In this document: positions 51,518-62,100 of the stretch, one piece after another
How the letters are laid out: the number at the start of each line of letters is the position of its first letter
Position numbering within the stretch: the first letter of the stretch is position 1
Assembly: GCA_010909165.1 (NCBI GenBank)
Contig: VJWM01000118.1
Span: 682,001-746,000, forward strand
Reading direction: 5' to 3'
Length of the DNA stretch: 64,000 nucleotides
From: Anthoceros angustus
Taxonomy: Eukaryota > Streptophyta > Anthocerotopsida > Anthocerotales > Anthocerotaceae
Notes under the pieces: generated by a model
What the model saw: the letters and a program-made list of their open reading frames with translations, nothing else
Databases searched by the model: none
Told to the model about the DNA's origin: nothing
Program-made: the position numbers and the translations under genes

Positions 51518-54500
51518 TCACATGAGGGATGTGACATTGCATCGCAGACTCCCAGCGAGCTCTTCAAAGCTCTTTGATAGCTGCACTTCGTCTAAAGTCC
51601 GTTTGAAGGTGCCCTGCGCGGCCCTAGCCATGTTCTCCAGTAGGTCTGTGCGTTTGTCGTTACCAAACAGGATGGTGTGGAGTACCAGCTTTGGCGCCAG
51701 CTTCTTCATACCTTTTATGAGAGTGATAGGATCCCCAGTTCCAAAATTTCCACCATCACTAAGAAAGATAAGCACGGGAGACCTTGCGGACTTGTCCTTC
51801 TCAGCCGCCCTCAGCAGACCATCAGCTGGCTGTAGGCCGCTGCAATAATCTGTCCATCCACCTGGGTGAAAAGAGAGGAGCTTGTCAACTGCAAACCTTT
51901 TGATGGGCTGCCTCTGCACCACAGTTGCACCAACATTATTGAACAGGATGACCGAAACCAACTCAGGCTCCCTGGTTGTCAGCTTCCCTCGAGCTTTGAC
52001 GAAGCGAACAATTGCTTCATAGACGCATCCCAGTCTGTTGTTGTGCTTCTTAGCTATTTTGGAGAGAGTGGGTTGGATATCCTGCTCAGACATCGATGCT
52101 GACCTGTCTATGATGAAGATGATGTGGTTGGCAGTGTCCCTGACATGGCTACAGGAAAAGGAGTGGCCATCATCTGTTACATATCCAGTGGTGGGCAGAG
52201 CAGAGGATTCCGTGTTTGAAACAGGCTGATGCCACAACTTCTCCCTGCAGTAGCTTCTGGCCCTGTTGGAATCATGGTCGTCTGACCTGCAGAAATGGTT
52301 GCAGAGCTCGAATTCCACGCGATCCTCCTCTTGGCAGGGGTGCTTGAACCTCATGTGGTTCCAGTACGCACTGCATGTGAATTCATCCTTTGGCTCATCA
52401 AGGTTGGGGCCAAACTTCCTGGTTTCATGTCTTACACCCTTGAGGGTGGTCTCTCCACAGACCCCAGACGCTTCATGCCCTGGACACCTCACAAGATGAA
52501 TGTGGCCCCTGCCCTGTGCCTTGCAGTACATGCTGCAGATCTCAGCCATTCCAGACTCTCCCCATGCGTACCTGCGGTCCTGGATATCGATTGCCTCTGC
52601 CTCAGCCACAAAGCTAACACCACGCATGTTACCATGCACTGTGTCGTGCAAGCCTGCATGGCCCATCGCAAGGTGGCAAAAGTACCCACATGCTGGGCAT
52701 CGTTCGCTGCAGAAGTGCACAGCGTCCTCCCGTGTTGTGTGACGATGGGGCCCTTCGTGCCTGTCTGCTCCTGGAGGGATTGCAATGCAGCAACGCTCTC
52801 TCACACCATTCTGCTCGGTAACATCCTCGTACTCGAAAACTGACCTCTTCCCTGCGAAGGTCATGGGGTGCTTGGCCAGCTCCGTCACGATCCGACATGT
52901 CCCAGGAGCCTCACATGCAGCATGGCAGCTGTGCTCGTACCCACAGATGTGCCTGCTATCAGGATGCAACTCATGGAAGTGATCCAAGGCGCCACACTTC
53001 CTGTTGCACCCTGGAAATGTACAGCTAAGAGGGCACGCCTGCTCACTGCATGCGTGCCTCTCATGGTGCCCAAGTTCCAGACGTAACGTACAGGAGTTTC
53101 TGCACGAGGACATAGAACATGTCTCCGCACACAAATGGTGGCTGGTGTTGCACTTGTGCTCTCCCGAATGATGCCGATCCAGAGCACAAAACCGGTTACA
53201 GTTGGAGGACTTGTCAGAAAACGTGCATTCCTGACCACAGGCATGATTCCGTTCCTTGCAGTCATGCGGACCATCGTGGCCATTCAAGTCACCACACTCA
53301 TTCGCCGAATGCTTGGTTGCTGGGTCTGCAGTACAGAAGGTGCAAGGACTGGCACAACCATGAGAGCTTTCCAAACAATCATGCCCATGCGGATGGCCTC
53401 TCTCAAGAGCACAAAGCAGAAAGCAAGTTTGGCACTTGCTGCTACACAGCGACAGTTTCTGTTTCAGCTCTGCCAGCATTGCAAGTGCTTGCGAGCGGAA
53501 GTTTTCAACCTCGCCATCACTCTGGAAGTCCACTGTATTGCAACGCACCCACTCCAACACCCTCCGTCGGCGTCTCTCTACTAAAGCAGCCAAGAAAGCT
53601 TCGAACTCGGCATGCCAGGTAGCATCATCCGCCCCCGTCCTCTGAACCACCTCCACGAATGTACCCTTCAAAGACCGCAGAATGCTTCCAATCACTTGAC
53701 TGTCCTGGGAGGGAAACAGCTGCAAACCTGTGTCCCACTCTCTGAAGCTGTACTTATCCAGCTCAAGAGCATCATCAGCAACGGGCTCCAAAGTGTCAAG
53801 ACTCACCAGCAAATTGTCATGCTCTCCTTGAAGCCTTCCAGAACTAACAGCTGTTTTCAAGTCCTTCCTGAGAGCATCAAGCCGCAGGGTGACTCTTTTA
53901 GTGGCAATTGGAGACCAGTCCTTAGCACTGATCTGGGCTATCATCAGCTTTAAATCAGTTGCCAGGTTGCTTCCGCCCGTATGAACTTCCTTCAACTCCT
54001 CCTCCACTGTCACCGCTAGTTCAACCACGCTCTTATGAAATTCTGGTAGCTGGAAAGGATGCATGGTAGCTATCACTATGTTGCCTCCGTACATCTTGCT
54101 GAGAAAATTCTCTTCTGACCTGCGGCACATCTGCATCATTTTCTTATGAAATTCGCGCCCCAGGGCTTCCACGTCTTCTGCATCCACATCCTTAATAGCC
54201 AGGTAGAAGAGCCCTTGGAACAACCGAGGATCCTGCTTAACCAAGCTGATGCCGTTTTGAAAACGTTGGAACACAGCATCTGTCTCTTTGTCCAGATGGA
54301 AATCCTGGCAGCCAGAAACAAAAACGAAGAGTGGTCATCTCAAATCAATTGTAAGCAAACCAGAGGGCTACCATTTCTCTACCAGAAAAAAGCAGCAAAC
54401 CAGAGGGCTAACCTTCTTGTTGAAGATTGTGATATTGCTCAATGCTGCATTGAGAAGGGACAAGAGCATATCTTCTTGCTCACTTCGCTCGAAGCTCCCC

Positions 54501-57500
54501 AAGCCTTCAAAATCCAGAAGCACGTACAAGCACTTGTCGGTAACTCGTACAGTCATCCAGACGCCGTCTGTGCAACGCCCACCCGCCACATCCAGCAAGG
54601 AACCGCTCAGGTGATTGAGCAGGTAGGATTTCCCACTGCTCTGTTTGCCCATGGATGAGATGACCTTGACAGTGCCGTGCCAGTGACCGAGCACAGCATC
54701 GTACAAGCCGAAGTGGATGCCGTTGGCTAGAGAGACTGCATCAGCGTACTCCAAGTGTGCTGGAAGCTGGAGTCCATTGCTGAGCGGACGCAGGCTGTTG
54801 TTCTCTGCTCGTGCTATCTGTATTGGCACTAAGCATATTAGCTCCCTGATCCATGCCCCAACACCTACTGGAGAACTGGGCTTCCTCCCAAGACGCTTCC
54901 CATAGGATCGGCACCCAGCTAGGGTGTCTGACCTCAGGTGTATGTGCAGATTGGACAGATCTTTGCCTCTCTCTCGTCCCACCCTCTTCAGCGAACTCTC
55001 AACATAGCGAACGTACTGCTTCCCGAGTTCCTTGCTTGGGTCTGACAGTGATCTTCCTCCTAGCACGATGTATACGTAGATGTTTCTCATCTTGTTTACC
55101 AGAGGTGGACTTGTGGAGAACTTTTCGAAGATCATGGAAATGTAGTCCAGAGCAGGGCAAGTCATGGATACAAGGCCTGGCTGCCTGGCTTTCCCTCCCA
55201 TTCCTCTCTTCCCGTGCCTAGCCTCCTGCAGCTGGGAGCCTTGTGGAAGGCTGTCTATCACTTTGGAGCAAATGCCTCTGGAGGGGTTTGATGTGTCCAG
55301 AAGGAGAAGGTGCATCTGGGACTCAAACTTGATGACTGCAGCCTCCAGACTAGCAGGGTCTTCCACCGGAAAGTCTACCTGGACAGTTTTCAAATGGACA
55401 ATTGCGTCCTCCAGACTGAATATCTGCAGCTCGAGAAAACCATGAAGCCTGCCATCCTGCTTGTGCACAAGCTCATCAGTTACCTGCCCTCCAGGCTCAT
55501 TTGCTCCAGAAGCACCGGATGAAGGCGACTGAGCCGAGCTTCCTCCTGCTGTGTAAATCGTGATGAGGCAGGACCCATCACTGGAAACACACGCCTTGAT
55601 TGGGAGGCCTGGAAGAGACGCAGTTCTTGGTTTGATCATGCCAGACTGGCTTATCTCAAATACTCGGACTCTGCAATCAGCGTCGATAAGAAGCAGCTCC
55701 TTCTTCCCTGGAATGAAGAGGATGGCAGTTAACTCTTTACTGCCGGAATAATCGAGCAGAGGCAAGTTGATATCGCACAATTCGATGCGACGTGACAGCT
55801 CATCGTAGCGATAGATTCCGACTTTGCTCAATAACCGATCATACAGAGCCATGTACTTGGAGACCTCGTCGAAGGCGAACAGATCAAACCGTTTGAAGGT
55901 TCGGATGGGTTTGGCATTTGACAGGTTGGAACCCACTTTGGGACACAGGTACACCCTCAGCGATGTGTTCTCAACATCGTGCACGAAGATGAACAACTCT
56001 CCAGACCTTAAAGCAATGACTCGGCACAGCCTGTCTGAGATCAAGTCCAGGTCCATCAGCTTGAGGTACGAAGATGACTGTGGAACGATGACGTGGGCTG
56101 GATCCCGAACCGATTCATCCACATCCTGCTTTGTTGGTGCAAGCTCGGCTAAGCTCCATGTGACTATTGCTGGCTCTGTCACTTCTTCGGAAAACTGGAG
56201 TCCAACCCTTTCCTCCAGCTCCACGTCCTCGAACCTCGTGTTGCCTCTGTTGGTGTTGGAGAGCTGCCCTTCCGTCTTCCTGGTGGAGAGAAGGGAACAC
56301 CTGGAAATGGACAAGCTGGACAGCCCATGCATGTTCTCGGTGGCTTGACTCCTATGTCCCTTCAGGAACTCGGACTCTTCGGATATGAATGACTGCTCAA
56401 GCAACCTGCTATGGCCTTCCAGTTGAAGACGTCTCTGGTCCCTCAGCAATGTCATCACCTTCCTCTTTACCAGCCTTTCCAGCTTGGAAGAAAGATTGTT
56501 ACAGTCCTCTCGATAAACAGCCCTGCAAGCTTCTATCACTTCAGTGACATACGTAGCGCCAGGCAGTTGAAGTGACAAGTACTCCAAGGTCGACTTCCCA
56601 AGCATCTCGCCAACCTTCTGGTTTGAAAACTGGGAGCGAAAATAAGTGGAGGGGGAGGAAGACATTACCGCTTCCTTGACTGAGGTCAGTGTAGCTTGAC
56701 TAACGTCAGCTCCATAGTCCTCAGGGCATTCACATACGCAGCTCAGCCCATCTGCCCTGAAACGCTGAGGCATAACACTTTCTTTCCCATACATGTCCAT
56801 CCACCTCAACATCCCTTCTGCTCCCTGGTCCATCACCTTAACTTGCACTGTGTTAGGCAATTTGAGCAAAGGAAAATCACCCTCGCCCAGAAACACCACC
56901 CTTTCAATGCTCGCGGATGCTATAATGGGTCCTTCAGCACATTCACCTTCATTTGGGAGCAATTGCAGCTTGCAAAAATGTTCATCAGGACCATCTTGCT
57001 TCAACCTTGCTACAAACTCATGAGGGAACAATATAGGTCCCGCCCACTTTGAAGTGACGTTCTTCACACTCTCAACAACAGCTGGACCCAGAATGAGCTC
57101 ATTTGAAGCAGTGTTGACTAGATGAAATTCCGACCCCACAAACAGAAAAGACATGTCATTGCTTGCCTCAGTGACACCCATCCAGATCCTGCAAAGCTCT
57201 CGTTCCACTTCTCGAAGCATGGACCTCTCAACTTCAGCTGGGCCCAATGGAGGGAGATCATCCATATCAGGATCTTCAATTGCCAAATGCATCTCCTCCC
57301 AGCTGAAACAAATACTCCGGTACAGTTTCAGCGCCCTCCTGAACAGACCCAGCAGAACCTTTTCCTCTTCTTTCAGACTGTCCTCCAGCTTGTAAAATTT
57401 CTGCTTGTGCTCGTCTCTCCTTCGATCGAAGCTGTCGATGAGCGACGTATAAGCTTTCCCCACTCCCTCTTTCAGCACACCACAGCGTAGCAGCGTCACA

Positions 57501-58408
57501 AAATCGTCATCGGGAAGCTCAGAAAAGCTAAGCTCGTGAAGTTGGGACCATTCTTGAACAAGCTGTGGGAGCTCCCGGACCTTCACTGTCTTCTCTTGTG
57601 TGATGCGCGCCGTCTTCGGAGGATGCACAGTGGGAAAGAGCAGGGCCAGGCGATGGAGACTTTCACACAGCATAAACCTGAGCTCGCCACTCACAAACAC
57701 ATCCTGATTCTGTACAAAGCATGTGAACCAGTGGGTACCTCTGGACAAGCGGGGCAAGCGGGGAAGATCAATTTGGAAACCGGTGCGCAACTGGAAATCA
57801 CTTCTCAGAGCTATAGGAGGAATGATGATCTTCTGGGTCCTCCTAGCATGCGCAGAAGCAGATTTGGAGTTGGAAGTGGTGTGCACAGTAGTAGTGGGTG
57901 CGATCACAGTGGACTCATCCGCATCATCCAGGCACACATAGACTGTGTCACACAAGTCCACAACATATCTGATAAAATTGCAGGATACATCCTTTCTGGA
58001 GGCTTCTCCCAACCTCTCCCCAGGATGCCAGTAGAAAATGTACAAGACATCTTCAGACAAGACGCCGTAAATCCCAGACTCCAGCTGAATCCTCGGAGAA
58101 ACTAGCTTCAGACCCACAAGAAGATTCATAACCACGTTCTTGCTTCCATAGAGCCCAAGAACATGTACCTTGCTCCTATCTAGAAAGTCGAAATCTAAAA
58201 CAATCTTTCCATGTCTCCAATTTGCTGAGCCCGCAGCCGCCTCATTGCATAGACTGATCACGTTCTCTCTCACAACCATCACCTTGTCCACAATTGTCAA
58301 GTCCAGCTGATCAGGTTGCAAATGTACCAACTTGTGAACTCCTGGCTCCTTCTTCCCACCCACAATCACCCGGTCCCCATTGCTTGCCAGGGGACCCGGT
58401 GCATCCAT
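51518..58408 (-). CDS. Giant GBP/VLIG-like GTPase with Cys/His-rich array and VWA domain (gene A)
   Basis: Two exons, 58408-54413 and 54304-51518, join across a 108-bp intron (AAG/GTTAGC ... CCAG) to 2,260 aa. Residues 1-1,240 are a long region without a domain I can name; it contains RKDVSCNFIRYVVDLCDTVY (about 155), a helical part near 310-400, and a beta-rich part near 850-1,000. The GTPase follows: P-loop GKQSSGKS (1254-1261), CTDGVWM, and DFEGLGSFERSEQED (DxxG at 1299-1302), with AIKDVD after the intron as a possible base-recognition motif. Residues 1619-2012 hold many Cys and His in repeating C-x-C...H...H-x-C order, which should bind zinc. The C-terminus (about 2060-2260) is a VWA domain with a complete metal site: DRSAS, GGWTD and FLSDGG. 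No signal peptide or membrane segment is visible, so the protein is probably cytosolic. GBP and VLIG relatives act in immunity in animals; no plant function is known to me. Gene B at 59,131 is a divergent paralogue. Confidence 0.85.
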
Positions 58409-59130
58409 CCTGCTCTCGGATGCTAGAAGCTATGGTTACGGCCTGGTTCCCAATGGGTTGGTGCTCTGCATAAATCTATCATGTACGTCAAGGGTACACC
58501 ATAGAAGCACGAATTCTTCAAACAAGTCCGGATCCGGGTCCGAAGGGGATTCGTGTGTCAACAGGCCTAGGCCAGTTCAACACAGCCCTGAACCACCCTT
58601 GGAGAAGCTGTCAGCCCAGAGGAATAATCTCCATAACATGACTCTGGCCTGACTGTAAAAAGTTTCCGCGTGGCTGGAAGCCTTCCGTTCGAAGGCAGCA
58701 TCTGAGCCCATCCTGTCAGCGTGAAAAGGTCAACAACCTCGCAAGCAGTGCGTGGACTATCAATGTTCTTCAACATGGGAGCTCGGATATGCTTAGAAGA
58801 TGCTGCTCTCCTTAGCACTGCAATCAGCCGTCATCCACAAGCCTTCCACGGTCCCAAACTGCAGAACTTCAAACTGTGTCAACCCGTTCCTTCGCTTTGA
58901 AGTGACCTTGGAAAGTTGCGTGGGGCCCAAGTTGCCCAACTGGTGCTGCCAAACGCGCTTGAATGAGTCCAGAGCTGCAAACACATGAATGGGTCTGGAC
59001 GTGAGAGCAGCGTCAGTGCTCTCGGATGCAACCAGCATTCTCATCACAGGGGACAAGAGCCAAGGTTACTGAACTTACTGAGTGGCAATTCTAAGGAACT
59101 AGAGGAGATAGGAAGGAGGGAATTGTGGAG
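58409..59130. promoter_or_regulatory. Bidirectional spacer between the two GTPase genes
   Basis: The 722 bases separate two start codons on opposite strands and should contain both promoters. An 87-codon minus frame at 59,056-58,793 (HVFAALDSFKRVWQHQL) looks somewhat protein-like but has no recognised domain. No TATA box stands out. Confidence 0.45.
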
Positions 59131-62100
59131 ATGGGGGCTTTGGATCCCGGCGATGCATATCATGTGCTGGAGTTGTCCGAACAGTTTCTGCTTGGCAACG
59201 ACAGTGAGTCCGGATGTGAATCTGGGATCATTCCAAAGAGGAGATTGCTGAATCGGGAGGACTCATCTGAGCATCAAGAAGAAGAAGGGAAGGGGCAGAA
59301 GGAGGTACCTGCGCTGCATAAGCTGATACATCTCAAGGCTGATCAGCTGGATTTGAGCTTTGTGGAGAAGGTGGTCGTCTCCCAGAGTGGCATCATTGAT
59401 TTGTGCAACCTGCTGTTGCCGGGATCAGCCCATTGTATGAAGGATGAGATACTCTTGGATGTCAAGTCCTTGAACATCAACTTGGAGCCGTTGCATGCTG
59501 TGGGCCTGTATGGGAGCAAAGAGGTCTTGGGGCTACTTCTCCAGAGGGTGGGGGTCATGCCATTGGGTCAAGAGTGTCTGGATAGCATGGAGGCAGGGAT
59601 CTATGGAATTCTCTCACACGACTTGATTTATCTCGTCTACTGCCATCCTGGAGGGCGTATGGCAGAGGCCTCCAGAAAGGACGTCTCTTGCAACTTCATT
59701 CGCTACCTAATGGATTTGTGTGGAACCGTTTATGTGTGCTTAGATGCAGAGGATGTGAAGCCCTTCTTGGTGGCCGCAACCACTGGCTCCAGACTTGGTA
59801 GATCCAGAGTGGTAAATCGAACCCAGAGGCTTCAAATCTCTCAGCCCAACACCTCCGAGAATGACTTCGAGCTGCAAAGTGGGTTCCATGTGTTTCCACC
59901 CGGCCTATCGGCTGACATAGCTCCAAGTTCCGTGACGTCTTCCGCCGTTTCTGCATTTGATCTCACGTCCAGGTTCTCCGAAGGTCTGCATCGTTGTACT
60001 GTCCTCACCCCAGTTGTTTGCCCGCCCAGCAAAAGGTATCTAGAACATGAAAAGAATCTTGAGCAGCAGGAGCTACCAGCAATTGTGCAAGACTGGTCTG
60101 CGGCTTACAACCTTGATCTGGAGAAGCTTCCTGATAAGGATCTGTTGCTGCTTCTTCAGTGTGGAAAACTGCAAGCCCACCAAGCATACTTGTCACTGCG
60201 TCGTTCGTTTGAGCTCGGGATAGAGGACAACAAGAACAAGTTCTACGGCCTGGAGGAAACTCTGCGACAGGACCTTAAAAGTCTGCAGTTCATTTTCCAA
60301 GATATTCTCAAGGCTTACCGCAAACTAGTGTACAGATCAGAAGAAGCAGTGTTGGGAAGCAATGCAGATACTCTGAAGGCGAACCGGACTGATGCATCTT
60401 CAAACCAATCTGCTGAGATGATTTACCTGGAGAGGAAGCTCTGCGAGTTCTGGACTGGCAATGAGACCGCTCCGGCTAGTCCACACAGTGCACCATCCCT
60501 GTTGTTTGTTGGTTCCGAGTTCTATTTGGTTGGGACAGACAACAAAGTGATCCCCCTTTCAAGAGACCTTGGGTTCATGTTTGTGGTACAGAGCGTTAGG
60601 CTGTCAGAATCAGCGGCTGGGCCACTCCAACTTCAGCAAGAACTTGTTGCAAGGTCGGTTTCCAAAGACGGCTCTTCGGCTTCGTTTTCTTTCACCGTTC
60701 ACTCTCTTGAGGGTGACTGCCCGAAAGGGCCTATCGTGACTTCCCAGCGGGTCCAAGTCTCTGGTAGGTTTGCATCACCAGCTCACAGGAACGAACAAGA
60801 ATTTTCTTGTACTGTGCAGATCAAATTGAAGGAGCCTTCGTCTGCGGGCATGCTGACCTGGATGCAGTCGTATGATAGAGGGTCCATAGGTTGCCAGGGA
60901 ACAGGCACCCTGCCAAGTGCTGGCACACGATCTGTCTCAGAATATCAAGATGTCTGTAGGAGCCATTCTGCAAAGGTTGAAAGCATGATAAAACGGGAGC
61001 TATGGCCTCTGGTGAGAGAATCCAGACGCTTTGAGATAAATTCGCAGGGAAGCTTGCTCAAGCAATTATTCCAGCAGGAGGAGTCTGTCTTTATGAATAA
61101 CCTTAGGGGACAGCTTAGCAATGCAAGGCCGGATCATCCCAGTCTGTCAATCACCGGATGTCACCTTGTCTCCAGCAATGAGACGAGGTCGTCGTCAGCA
61201 AAGGCGCCTCAAGATGCTGATGACAAACTCGTAGTACGATATGTCTCTGAAGAAATAGAGCAGGCACGCATTAGGTGGAAGGTTGCTGAGCTTGCACCCA
61301 TGAAGACAGATGTGGAGAGAGCAATCACGGACAGAACTCATGTCATTGTCCCTCGCTGTTCAGATGCTCACACGTTGATTGAACTGGACCATAACGTGGA
61401 AAGGCTGACGAAGGTGGTGGCCATCAGGTCTGGAGAGGTGCTGGTGTTTGTGGAAAATGCCAAAGATGTATCCACAAGCGTGTACCTTTGCCCAAAACTT
61501 GGAACAGATGTGACATGCGCAAGTCCACTGAAGGTGTTTCCTAGGCTCTTTCACCTCATTGCTGTCGATGAAACTTCCAAGTTTGTGGCGCTGTATGCAC
61601 GAGAATTCAGCAAGATTAGCATGTACAAGTTTGATGAGGCCTTTCGGAACATGGATAGAAGTAACACTGAGCTCCAGCTCTCGGATTACATTGGAAGTGA
61701 CTTGACTTCCATGATGTTCATCCCTGGGAAGAGGGAAATGGTGCTCATAGACAGCGAAAGTCGAGTAAGCATCTTCCAGATAAGCCAGGGTATGATCAAG
61801 CCTCGAAGTGTTGTGTTGCCTGGACCTCCAGCAAAGGCCCTTGTTACGACTGATGGATCCTGTCTTCTAGCTCTGTATCATGATGGACGGGACATTGATG
61901 AAGATGCCCAGATTCGTCCTGTTGCGGATTCTTCGGCTAGCCTTCTGGAAATACATGTGTATGTGCTGGATGACGCACTGACATACATGAAAACCGTTCA
62001 GGTGGACTCCAAAGAGCTATGTGACAGCAAGAGAATGGAGTCCAGCATTGTGAGCTTCGAGTCACAAATGCACCTCCTGGCTCTCAATGCTGGCAATGCT

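Noticed and set aside
52295-52843. Several long frames opposite and within the GTPase exons
   Set aside because: They are antisense or out-of-frame shadows of two very long exons and show Cys/His-derived low complexity only.
58793-59056. 87-codon minus frame between the GTPase genes as a separate gene
   Set aside because: No homology, no splice sites and a promoter-length setting; mentioned as a finding only.
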